Made by a program: the position numbers and the translations under genes
Notes under the pieces: generated by a model
Told to the model about the DNA's origin: nothing
The model's database searches: none
Seen by the model: the letters and a program-made list of their open reading frames with translations, nothing else
In this document: piece by piece, positions 6,489-13,082 of the stretch
How positions within the stretch are numbered: position 1 is the first letter of the stretch
Layout: every line of letters starts with the position of its first letter
Source: Spirochaetia bacterium UBA5368
Lineage (GTDB): Bacteria; Spirochaetota; UBA4802; UBA5368
Direction of reading: 5' to 3'
Length of the DNA stretch: 13,082 nucleotides
NCBI GenBank assembly: GCA_002407865.1
Contig: DHPI01000061.1
Location: 11,856-24,937, forward strand

Positions 6489-7559
6489 ATGTTACAGTTC
6501 TTGAGATTCACCAGGGCCGACGGAAGCGAGTCGGCGTTTTCCATTCTTAAAGGCAGGGATGTTCTGAAGTTTTTTACAATCAGGATACTCGGGCTTTTGG
6601 CGCTCGCCTATTCCACGGTCTTTCTGGCAGTCGCGATCCCGTACGAGGGGGCATATTTTATCGGCGGACTCATCACCAGCATGTTCCTTGTCCGCGTCAT
6701 CAATTATGCGATTAAATACGGACGGTACAGGGGGGGCAGAATCGCCGTGCATCCATCCTCCCTTGAAATAGCCTCCCGGGACGAAACCCTCACCGTGAAC
6801 GCCGACGACATCACCTATCTGGAAGTCAACGTGCTCGGCAACATGCTTGTCAGGACAAAATACGATTCGCTGTCGTTTCCGCTGATGCTGCTGGCGCCCG
6901 CCGACAGGGACGCGCTGATCGCGCTCTTTCAGGACATGGCGCCCCGGCGGACGGAAGTGTACAAAAAAATTTGGGATTTTTTCGATGCGGTGCTGGTCGC
7001 GTTCATTCTCGCGATGCACATCCGCCAGTTTATCGTCCAGGCATACTTTATCCCTACGGGATCGATGGAAGATACGCTGCAAGTGGGCGACCATCTTCTT
7101 GTTGAAAAGCTTACCTACGGCCCGATCGTTCCACAGATGATCGGCATGAAACAGCAGGTGCACCTCGACTGTATCGGCATGCGAAAGGTGCAGCGCGGCG
7201 ATATAATAATTTTTCGCCCCCCCAATGAAGAAGAAAAGGATTTCATCAAACGGTGCATCGCCGTTGAGGGCGACGAATACCACATTAAAGACGGCGCGGT
7301 CTGGATAAACGGCGCGCGCCTCGATGAGCCGTACACGAAGGGCATCACCAGTTACCGGGGATTCAGCGACAAGAAGCTCGAAGGCATCGTGCCGAAGGGC
7401 ATGGTAATCGCGATGGGCGACAACCGCGAAAACTCGTACGACAGCCGGGGATTCGGGTTTCTGCCGGTCGAGAGGATCAAGGGCAGGGCGTGGGTGCTGT
7501 ACTGGAACACGCGCCAGATTACCGGTTTCGACTTTTCGCGCATAGGGCTTATCCGGTGA
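6489..7559 (+). CDS. lepB: Signal peptidase I with an N-terminal membrane and PH-like extension
   Basis: This inner-membrane serine protease removes signal peptides from Sec- and Tat-exported proteins on the periplasmic side. The S26 boxes are clear: IPTGSMEDTL with nucleophile S192, GDIIIFRPP then KDFIKRC with general base K254, and the C-terminal box MGDNRENSYDSRGFGFLP at 309-326. The membrane anchor before box B is about 163-184 (FFDAVLVAFILAMHIRQFIV). The first 155 residues are extra. They hold two membrane segments (about 30-50 and 56-74), a basic loop (IKYGRYRGGR), then a beta-rich stretch (84-150) ending in a helix (ADRDALIALFQDM) that looks like a small bacterial PH-type domain. By the positive-inside rule that domain is cytoplasmic and the catalytic part periplasmic, which is self-consistent. 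GAGGAG supports the start. It is the first of three envelope genes on this strand, 107 bp before the PBP gene. Confidence 0.93.
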   Translation: MLQFLRFTRADGSESAFSILKGRDVLKFFTIRILGLLALAYSTVFLAVAIPYEGAYFIGGLITSMFLVRVINYAIKYGRYRGGRIAVHPSSLEIASRDETLTVNADDITYLEVNVLGNMLVRTKYDSLSFPLMLLAPADRDALIALFQDMAPRRTEVYKKIWDFFDAVLVAFILAMHIRQFIVQAYFIPTGSMEDTLQVGDHLLVEKLTYGPIVPQMIGMKQQVHLDCIGMRKVQRGDIIIFRPPNEEEKDFIKRCIAVEGDEYHIKDGAVWINGARLDEPYTKGITSYRGFSDKKLEGIVPKGMVIAMGDNRENSYDSRGFGFLPVERIKGRAWVLYWNTRQITGFDFSRIGLIR

Positions 7560-7586
7560 GGGGCGGCGCCCGCACATGGTTGCACG

Positions 7587-7621
7587 GAAATGAGCATTCC
7601 CGCGCCAGGCGCGCACATTTC
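7587..7621. repeat. Nested inverted repeats in the lepB-PBP spacer
   Basis: CGCGCC-A-GGCGCG (7601-7613) is a perfect 6-bp inverted repeat. It is flanked by GAAATG (7587-7592) and CATTTC (7616-7621), which also pair, giving a two-part stem with an uneven internal loop. There is no T-run, so it is not a standard terminator. It could be an operator, an attenuator or an mRNA processing structure. Confidence 0.35.
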
Positions 7622-7666
7622 GGCTGCGCGCAAATACGCGGCCGAAGGATGCGCCGATAACCATTT

Positions 7667-9517
7667 ATGAGCCAGGCGGTTTACACACGACGGATTCACA
7701 TAACAGGCTTGATCGTTCTCGGTATAGCCTGTTTTTTTGTCTACAGGCTGGCCTCGCTGCACTTCTCGACCAGGGTCGCCATTCCCCCGAACAGCGCCCC
7801 CGACATACAGCGCGGGTGCATCCGTGACAGAAACGGCCGCGTGCTCGCGGTCAGCATCGAGCGCGAATCGCTGTTTGCCAATCAACGCGAGATCGAAAAT
7901 CCCGATGAGGCGGCAGCGGCACTGGCGCCGGTTCTCGGATCTTCGCGCGAACAGCTTGCGGAGCGGCTGAGGGGAGACCGTCAGTTTGTATGGATTAAGC
8001 GCAAACTCGACGACGAAACCGCGTCGCGGGTCCGCAGCATGAACATGCGCGGCCTGTATATGAAAAAGGAATATCTCCGCGCGTATCCCCACGGACGGCT
8101 TGCCTCGAATATCGTCGGATTCGCGGGCATGGACAACAACGGGCTGGAGGGCATCGAATATAAATTCGACGGCCGGCTTTCCGGCATCAGCGACGGCGGC
8201 GCGGCCGCATCCGACGACACGGTCAAGGGGTACAGCATCAATCTGACAATCGACGGGCTCATCCAGTCGGTCGCCGAACACGAAATCGAAGAAGGCTCCC
8301 GCCGTTACAGCGCAATCCGCGGCGCCGCCGTCGTATACGAAATCAAGACGGGCCGGATACTCGCCCTTGCCAAATACCCCGCGTTCAATCCGAACGAATA
8401 CTGGAAATACAGCCCGGAGGAGCGCCGCAATTTCACGGTTCTCGATTCGTTCGAACCGGGATCGACGCTGAAAATAATAGCCGCGGCATCACTGCTTCAG
8501 AACAACCCCGACGTCCTCCGGGAGAGTTTTATCTGCCGGGGGTCAATCGACATCGCCGACACCACGGTCAAATGCACGGGCGTGCACGGCGCGCTGGGCC
8601 TCGACGGAATAATCAAGCATTCATGCAACGCTGGCATTATCCAGGCGATGAAGCGCGAAAAAAAGGACAGTTACCACGCGACGCTCCGCCGTTTCGGATT
8701 CGGCCAGACCACGGGAGTCGAGATTCCCGGCGAATCCGAGGGGCTTCTTCGCCCGATCAACGAGTGGTCGGGACTCTCGAAGTATTCGATGTCTCTCGGG
8801 CAGGAGATATCGGTCACGTCGCTGCAGCTTATTGCGGCCTTCGGCGCAATCGCGAACAGGGGCGTCTACATGACGCCGTCGATCATCGAATCGATTGAAC
8901 GGCAGGATGGTTCGCGCCTTCAGGAGTTCTACCCTCGCTCGAAAGGCAGGATCATTCGCGAGGACATCGCGCTGCGCCTGATGCACATGCTCCGCGGCGT
9001 CGTTGAAGGCGGCACCGGAGAGCGTGCCTCTATCGCCCGTTACGATGTGGCCGGAAAGACCGGCACGGCGCAAAAATCGATGAACAAAGGCGGGTATTAT
9101 CCCGATAAGGTAATGGCGTCATATATCGGCGTCGCGCCGTTCCGCGACCCGGAAATATGCATCCTGGTGGTGATCGACGAACCCGGAATACCCGCATCCG
9201 GCGGCGACGCGGCGGCGCCGGTATTTGCGAAAATTGCCGGACGTGTGCTGCCCTACCTCGGTATAAAGACGTCGCATATCGCCGCCCGGCAGCCGCTGCG
9301 CTCGCGTATTCCGGCGCCGCCGGCCGATTACACCCGGATGCCCGATTTCAGGGGGCGTTCGCTCTCAGAGGCGATGATGATGTTGACACGGCTTCAGAAA
9401 AAAGCGAATATCGCCTATACGCTTTCCGGGAAAGGGACCGTGTTCCGTCAGATGCCCGGACCGGGCGAGGCGCTGCGCAATCCGCAGGCCATTACTCTTT
9501 TTCTGCGCGAACAATGA
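7667..9517 (+). CDS. Class B penicillin-binding protein (FtsI/PBP2-type transpeptidase) with C-terminal PASTA domain
   Basis: This 616-residue peptidoglycan transpeptidase cross-links stem peptides in the periplasm. A short cytoplasmic tail (TRR) precedes one membrane anchor at 11-31. The PBP dimerisation module at about 45-180 starts with RGCIRDRNGRVLA. The transpeptidase domain at about 215-530 has all three motifs: S266-T-L-K269 in EPGSTLKI, S319-C-N321, and K464-T-G-T467. Residues 557-616 form one PASTA unit (MPDFRGRSLSEA), as in SpoVD and PBP2x-type proteins, usually linked to binding uncross-linked muropeptide. Septal (FtsI) or elongation role is not decided; none of the usual division-cluster neighbours is present. 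An in-frame stop at 7658-7660 leaves ATG 7667 as the start, but the only purine-rich site (GAAGGA, 7644-7649) is 17 bases away, which is too far. Its stop overlaps the next gene as ATGA. Confidence 0.92.
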   Translation: MSQAVYTRRIHITGLIVLGIACFFVYRLASLHFSTRVAIPPNSAPDIQRGCIRDRNGRVLAVSIERESLFANQREIENPDEAAAALAPVLGSSREQLAERLRGDRQFVWIKRKLDDETASRVRSMNMRGLYMKKEYLRAYPHGRLASNIVGFAGMDNNGLEGIEYKFDGRLSGISDGGAAASDDTVKGYSINLTIDGLIQSVAEHEIEEGSRRYSAIRGAAVVYEIKTGRILALAKYPAFNPNEYWKYSPEERRNFTVLDSFEPGSTLKIIAAASLLQNNPDVLRESFICRGSIDIADTTVKCTGVHGALGLDGIIKHSCNAGIIQAMKREKKDSYHATLRRFGFGQTTGVEIPGESEGLLRPINEWSGLSKYSMSLGQEISVTSLQLIAAFGAIANRGVYMTPSIIESIERQDGSRLQEFYPRSKGRIIREDIALRLMHMLRGVVEGGTGERASIARYDVAGKTGTAQKSMNKGGYYPDKVMASYIGVAPFRDPEICILVVIDEPGIPASGGDAAAPVFAKIAGRVLPYLGIKTSHIAARQPLRSRIPAPPADYTRMPDFRGRSLSEAMMMLTRLQKKANIAYTLSGKGTVFRQMPGPGEALRNPQAITLFLREQ

Positions 9518-11388
9518 TGGATACGCTGTTTGAAAAAAATTGCGGCGCGCTGTCGCCTGGCAACACATCGCTTTGCGCCACTCTCCGCGCCACCGCCGAT
9601 GACGGAACGCTCGGCATCGTGGAAACCCGCGGCGGCGACATGGTGCCCGAACTTACGCTGGGCGGCAGAAGAATCACCATCCACAGCCGCTTCGATCCCC
9701 GGCGGGAGGCCGAGCGGTTCATTAATGAAGCCGGCGCGGAAAAATTCGACCTTGTCATAGTCTTCGGATTCGGTTTCGCCTACCATATCGAGGAGCTGCT
9801 GAAAATTGCCGGGAGCGAATCGACCGTACTCGTGATAGAAAAAAACCCGCTGATGCTGCGCAAGGCGTTTGAATACCGTGACCTTACTGCGGTAGTGAGC
9901 GATCAAAGGCTGGTATTGCTGGTAAATCCCGGCGAGGAGCGGATAGCGGAAGCCCTGCGCGGAAAATCCTCGTACAGGGTCTCGTTTCTGACACACAGGG
10001 GTTCGCACCAGGCCGATCCGGAATACTACGCGAACATACGACAGATCGCGAAATCGTATCTTTCCACCAAGGAGGTGAACATCGCGACTCTGGCGAAATT
10101 CGAGAAAACGTGGGGCGCAAATATCGCCCGCAACATCCGCGAATTCATCGCGGCGCCGGGCGCGCAAATATTTTATAACGCGTTCAGCGGCGTTCCCGCA
10201 ATCGTCGCCGCCGCAGGCCCGTCGCTCACCTCAAGCCTTGAACATATACGGAAGGCGGCGGACAGGGCGCTGATCGTCGCGGTTGACACATCGTACCGTA
10301 TTCTGCGGCGGCACGGCATCGAGCCGCACTTTTGCGTATGCGTCGACCCCCAGGCCGTCAATGCGCGATACTTCGAGGGCGACACGCCGTGCCGCACCGT
10401 CATGATAGCCGATCCGACGGTGCATCCGTCGGTGTTTCACCTGTTTCGCGGCCGAAAGGCCGTGACGGGAATGGCGTTCCCGATGATGAAGTGGATCGAG
10501 GACGCCGCCGGCGCGAAGGGCGAACTGGCCTACGGCGGATCGGTATCGACCAACGCGTACGATTTCGCCAGGCGGCTCGGCGCCTCGCCGGTGCTGCTGG
10601 CCGGACAGGACCTCGCGTTTACCGACGGGCTGGCGCACGCGCGGGGATCGTACCTCGACGAGCAGGTCTTTTTGCGGAATACGCGTTTCGCGACACCGCT
10701 CATGTTCAACAGGTTTCAGCTAACGGCGCTGCCGGCGATCATGGTGACGGGCATTCGCACGCCCCTCGTTCGGACAAATCAGAAGATGATGATTTTCAAT
10801 TCATGGTTTCAAAAGCAAGACAATCCATCATTGATTAACGCGACGCACGACGGCGCCTTCATCAACGGCCTGCCGCATATGCCGCTGGAGGATATCGCGT
10901 TCACCGGCGGCGCCCGCGATCTTTTTGCGATGATCGACGCCGCATACGCCGCGGGACGCCCGGATGAACGCCACGCCGCCGTAACAGCCGCCCACCTGGC
11001 CGGCCGATGCGCCGACATGCTCGGCGAGCTCGACTCGCTGGTTTCAACGCTTGAGCGCGCGGTCGCCCTGTCAGACGAGCTTGTCGCGATAACGGGATCG
11101 GGAAGCGCCGCCGGCGGGAAGCTCGATTACATATTAAAGAAGCTCGCCGATACCGACAGGATGATCGAGTCGAAAACCACGGTCAAGGATATGGTCGGAT
11201 TCACCATCCAGCGCGTACTGCACACCATCACCGAAGGCTATGAAATAGACGATTCCGGCGCAACCGCGTCCAGGGAAGAACAGATCGCAAAGAGATCGCA
11301 CTACCTGTACACAGGATTGTTAGAGGGGTGCGCCCATAACAGGAAGCTGCTGCAAAAAATGGCCGCGCTGCTCGGGGAGTGCGCGTAA
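9514..11388 (+). CDS. DUF115 / Maf-type (MptE-like) putative glycosyltransferase
   Basis: The 624-residue soluble protein carries the DUF115 core at about 225-385: VPAIVAAAGPSL (GPSL 235-238), then LIVAVDTSYRILRRHGIEPHF, CVCVDPQ, a GGSVSTNAYDFARRLGASPV stretch and LLAGQDLAFTDG. This core is shared by archaeal MptE and by the bacterial Maf motility-associated factors thought to put nonulosonic sugars on flagellin. The N-terminal 220 residues contain a Rossmann-like piece (FDLVIVFGFGFAYHIEELL, TVLVIEKNP) that is also typical of Maf proteins. The C-terminal 230 residues are mostly helical. The frame is open back to 9157, but that lies inside the PBP gene. ATG 9514 (or ATG 9517, directly after it) overlaps the PBP stop as ATGA, pointing to translational coupling. 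Flagellin as substrate is inference, since no flagellar gene is in view. Surface glycan or lipid glycosylation is possible. Confidence 0.82.
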   Translation: MMDTLFEKNCGALSPGNTSLCATLRATADDGTLGIVETRGGDMVPELTLGGRRITIHSRFDPRREAERFINEAGAEKFDLVIVFGFGFAYHIEELLKIAGSESTVLVIEKNPLMLRKAFEYRDLTAVVSDQRLVLLVNPGEERIAEALRGKSSYRVSFLTHRGSHQADPEYYANIRQIAKSYLSTKEVNIATLAKFEKTWGANIARNIREFIAAPGAQIFYNAFSGVPAIVAAAGPSLTSSLEHIRKAADRALIVAVDTSYRILRRHGIEPHFCVCVDPQAVNARYFEGDTPCRTVMIADPTVHPSVFHLFRGRKAVTGMAFPMMKWIEDAAGAKGELAYGGSVSTNAYDFARRLGASPVLLAGQDLAFTDGLAHARGSYLDEQVFLRNTRFATPLMFNRFQLTALPAIMVTGIRTPLVRTNQKMMIFNSWFQKQDNPSLINATHDGAFINGLPHMPLEDIAFTGGARDLFAMIDAAYAAGRPDERHAAVTAAHLAGRCADMLGELDSLVSTLERAVALSDELVAITGSGSAAGGKLDYILKKLADTDRMIESKTTVKDMVGFTIQRVLHTITEGYEIDDSGATASREEQIAKRSHYLYTGLLEGCAHNRKLLQKMAALLGECA

Positions 11389-11425
11389 AAGACGGCGTGC
11401 CCCGATTACGCCTTTACGGTTTTTC
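11384..11425. terminator. Possible terminator between the convergent DUF115 and lgt genes
   Basis: GGCGT (11394-11398) and ACGCC (11408-11412) pair, with outer arms CGTAAA (11384-11389) and TTTACG (11413-11418) extending the stem after a four-base bulge. A T-run (11420-11424) follows on the plus strand. The structure overlaps both gene ends, which are only 17 bp apart. It is imperfect and may be chance. Confidence 0.35.
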
Positions 11426-12158
11426 TGCCGCTGTATACCCAGCCCGCGATACCCGCCGCGACAAACAGGATGCCGATAACCTGCGCCTGCGACAATCCCA
11501 TCGGGCCCTTCGGATTGAGGCGGATAAATTCGACCAGAAACCTCGGCAGGCCGTTAAGTATAAGATAGAGGAAAAAGAGCTTTCCATCGGACCACTCGTG
11601 TTTTCTCAGCCGTAGCAGCACGCCAAGAACGGCGAACGAAAAAAAGACCTCGAAAAGCGGCGTCGGATACACGGCAGCGGTCGTCGGCACAATACCGTTA
11701 GGATACGCCGTGCCGAGAAACGACTGCGTTTCAACACCGTAGCAGCCGTCACCCGCGACATGGCAGCCAAAGCGCCCGAAGCAGTATCCGAGCGCCATCG
11801 CCGGCGAGGCCGCGTCGGCCACCCTGAGAAAGCTTTCATTGTTCTTCTTTATAATTACCGCAACAACCAGGAATGAGAGCACAAACCCGCCGTACGCGGA
11901 AAGCCCGGCGCCGGAAAAAATCATGCCGGCCGGATCGGCGCTGAACTCGTCGAGATGCTCGAGGATATGAAACAGCTTGGAGCCGATAATGCCGCACGGA
12001 ATCGCCGCCAGCAATATTTTATACGCGAGTTCCGGATTCATCTGGCGCAGGCTCAGTTCCCGTTCGAACAGCAGAAACGCAAGATAGAATCCGATGCCGA
12101 GCATAACGCCATACCCGCCGATCGATATCATTTTGTACTGAAAAAGAATGGGATACAT
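11406..12158 (-). CDS. lgt: Prolipoprotein diacylglyceryl transferase family (Lgt), variant active site
   Basis: This is a 250-residue, polytopic inner-membrane protein with about seven hydrophobic segments. Lgt moves diacylglycerol from phosphatidylglycerol to the lipobox cysteine of lipoproteins. Aligned by eye with E. coli Lgt, Y16 matches Y26 (YGVML), R129 matches R143 (GRFG), and R213 matches R239 (RFLVEFIR). The signature normally written GRxGNFINGE reads GRFGCHVAGDGCYG here, so N146 becomes C132, and the SFHGG motif with H103 reads SAYGG. Such changes are typical of the broad Lgt-like branch. It may be the real Lgt of this lineage or a paralogue with a different acceptor. I chose ATG 12158 rather than the upstream ATG 12206 because GAGGAA lies just before it and the protein then begins as usual (MYPILFQ). 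It lies 139 bp downstream of the rhomboid gene on the same strand. Confidence 0.82.
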   Translation of the reverse strand: MYPILFQYKMISIGGYGVMLGIGFYLAFLLFERELSLRQMNPELAYKILLAAIPCGIIGSKLFHILEHLDEFSADPAGMIFSGAGLSAYGGFVLSFLVVAVIIKKNNESFLRVADAASPAMALGYCFGRFGCHVAGDGCYGVETQSFLGTAYPNGIVPTTAAVYPTPLFEVFFSFAVLGVLLRLRKHEWSDGKLFFLYLILNGLPRFLVEFIRLNPKGPMGLSQAQVIGILFVAAGIAGWVYSGRKTVKA

Positions 12159-12297
12159 GGTTTCCTCGCCAAGCAATAAATGTTGAATGAATAAACCATA
12201 CCGCACGCGGTGATGTCAAGAGCAATACGGAAAACGCCATCCAAAAGCGGAGGGGGTGATAGCACCACGCGCCGCGACAGGAGAACCGGCATTGCCT

Positions 12298-12954
12298 TCA
12301 GCGGTTTCGCTCGAACAGCTTGAAAAGCAGCATGCCCGCGACGAATCCCGCGATATGGCTTATCCACGCGACACCGCCGCCAGCCCCTGCGGCGCTTCCC
12401 ATCAAACCGGAAATCTGCATTACAAACCAGATGGGAAGGAATACAAGCGCCGGCATGCGAACCACGAAAAAGATCATCCACACATATATGCGTGCGAAAG
12501 GAAACATGATCAAGTACGCGCCGAGAATGCCCGAGATAGCGCCCGAAGCCCCTACCAGCGGCGTTTCGAGCCCCGGCGACGCAATGACAAACGCGAGGCC
12601 GCTGAGAATCCCTATAAAGAGGTAAAAGAATAAAAAGTTCAGCCGTCCCAGCCGGTCTTCGACATTGTTGCCGAATATCCACAGGAAAAGCATGTTGAAT
12701 CCGAGATGCGACACGCCGCCGTGGCAGAACATATAGGTAACCTGCGTCACGAACGGACTGACGTAAACGCTGTTCGGCAGATTGCGGCCGCTTGCAAGCT
12801 CCGCCGGAATAAGCCCGAACTGGCCAGTGATATCATCGAATCCCCCTGCCCCGAAGACCTGGTAGAAAAACGCGGCACCATTGGCAAGTATCAGCAGCAG
12901 CGTCATCCAGGCAAACCGCCGGGTGGGATTGTCGTCACGGTATGGCAGAAACAT
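12298..12954 (-). CDS. Rhomboid-family intramembrane serine protease
   Basis: The 218-residue protein has about six membrane segments and the rhomboid catalytic set: H83 and N87 (HLGFN) in the second segment, nucleophile S137 in GASGAISG, and H200 in SHIAGFVAG. The L1-loop region between segments 1 and 2 (about 38-70) carries the QFGLIPAELASG stretch often seen in bacterial rhomboids. These proteases cut transmembrane segments of membrane proteins, and the substrate here is unknown. I chose ATG 12954 over 13035 because GGTGA lies just before it and upstream sequence belongs to the preceding gene, whose TAA overlaps this ATG by one base (TAATG). That points to translational coupling. No inactivating change is seen. 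Confidence 0.92.
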   Translation of the reverse strand: MFLPYRDDNPTRRFAWMTLLLILANGAAFFYQVFGAGGFDDITGQFGLIPAELASGRNLPNSVYVSPFVTQVTYMFCHGGVSHLGFNMLFLWIFGNNVEDRLGRLNFLFFYLFIGILSGLAFVIASPGLETPLVGASGAISGILGAYLIMFPFARIYVWMIFFVVRMPALVFLPIWFVMQISGLMGSAAGAGGGVAWISHIAGFVAGMLLFKLFERNR

Positions 12955-13082
12955 TATTTCACCAGCGACAGGCCGTTGTAGAGATATTTCGTCTTCGCGA
13001 AGAATTCGGCGCCCCTGCCCGACGCAACGTAGCACGCCCCGCCGATGTGCGAGCCCTCCGGAATATCGCAGTCCTTGCCGAT
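12954..13082 (-). CDS. C-terminal fragment of a hexapeptide-repeat protein, possibly an NDP-sugar pyrophosphorylase (GlgC-like)
   Basis: The frame enters from the right edge and stops at TAA 12956-12954, giving the last 42 residues. The fragment starts IGKDCDIPEGSHIGGACYV, where hydrophobic-G positions recur about every six residues (IGKDCD, IPEGSH, IGGACY). This is the left-handed beta-helix pattern that closes many sugar nucleotidyltransferases and acyltransferases. It then ends in a charged helix and NGLSLVK. The catalytic domain is off the window, so enzyme type and substrate are guesses. GlgC-like or another NDP-sugar synthase is the first candidate, and a GlmU- or acyltransferase-like protein is an alternative. 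Its stop overlaps the start of the rhomboid gene, so the two are one transcript. Confidence 0.6.
   Translation of the reverse strand: MGKDCDIPEGSHIGGACYVASGRGAEFFAKTKYLYNGLSLVK

Noticed and set aside
6492..7664. 390-codon open frame on the minus strand opposite lepB
   Set aside because: It is a shadow of the signal peptidase gene, His/Arg-rich with no recognisable domain. The S26 boxes show the plus strand is coding.
7352..8281. 309-codon open frame on the minus strand opposite lepB and the PBP gene
   Set aside because: It spans two genes with clear catalytic motifs on the plus strand and has no domain of its own.
9157..9513. Upstream extension of the DUF115 frame to an ATG at 9157
   Set aside because: This stretch lies inside the well-supported PBP gene in another frame. 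The family N-terminus fits ATG 9514 and its ATGA overlap.
11472..11989. GCCGATAA octamers inside lgt (11472-11479, 11982-11989) as sigma28 promoters
   Set aside because: They lie within a coding sequence on the opposite strand with no gene placed to use them. They are kept only as evidence that the octamer is common here by chance.
12159..12206. Longer lgt start at 12206
   Set aside because: ATG 12158 has GAGGAA at proper spacing and gives the usual Lgt N-terminus. The extra 16 residues look like leader sequence.
12200..12211. ACCGC-AC-GCGGT inverted repeat between rhomboid and lgt
   Set aside because: Only five base pairs with a two-base loop, no T-run, and not placed as an operator or terminator. 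Likely chance in GC-rich sequence.
12955..13035. Longer rhomboid start at 13035
   Set aside because: The region codes, in another frame, for the C-terminus of the upstream hexapeptide-repeat gene. ATG 12954 has a ribosome site and the TAATG overlap.

Overview
The window reads as a chromosomal segment from a moderately GC-rich, Gram-negative-type bacterium. No taxonomic marker is present. A stand-alone XPB/Ssl2-type helicase N-terminal protein, a DUF115 (Maf/MptE-like) protein and a receiver-like protein with a long 21-residue-repeat coiled coil together recall Spirochaetota. That assignment is inference, not proof. I saw no tRNA, rRNA, CRISPR array, insertion sequence or clear sign of recent transfer.

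Left part (1-4399): the 3' end of an AMP-forming acyl-CoA synthetase-like gene, closed by a strong hairpin terminator, then a small unknown gene. A divergent signalling pair follows. On the minus strand is a 760-residue hybrid histidine kinase (REC-PAS-PAS-HisKA-HATPase-REC). On the plus strand is a 290-residue protein with a degenerate receiver head and a coiled coil built from 21-residue units. The 157 bp between them holds a plausible sigma70-type promoter in each direction. A second small unknown gene converges on the next gene.

Middle (4396-6488): a minus-strand, 625-residue XPB/Ssl2 helicase N-terminal-domain protein with no helicase partner in the window. The 215-bp divergent intergenic region after it carries two TTGCA/TGCAA palindromes and a candidate promoter.

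Cell-envelope cluster (6489-11388, plus strand): a type I signal peptidase with an unusual N-terminal extension (two membrane segments plus a possible bacterial PH-like domain); a class B penicillin-binding protein with one C-terminal PASTA domain; and a DUF115/Maf-like putative glycosyltransferase whose start overlaps the PBP stop as ATGA. The set joins protein export, septal or elongation peptidoglycan synthesis, and probably surface or flagellin glycosylation.

Right part (11406-13082, minus strand): a hexapeptide-repeat C-terminus (perhaps an NDP-sugar pyrophosphorylase) overlapping the start of a rhomboid protease by one base, then an Lgt-family prolipoprotein diacylglyceryl transferase with non-canonical residues at two positions important in E. 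coli Lgt. This group converges on the envelope cluster.

Most of the window is ordinary housekeeping and signalling content. The items most worth a second look are the signal peptidase extension, the coiled-coil receiver protein paired with the hybrid kinase, the lone XPB-N protein, the variant Lgt, and the ATGA-coupled PBP-DUF115 pair.
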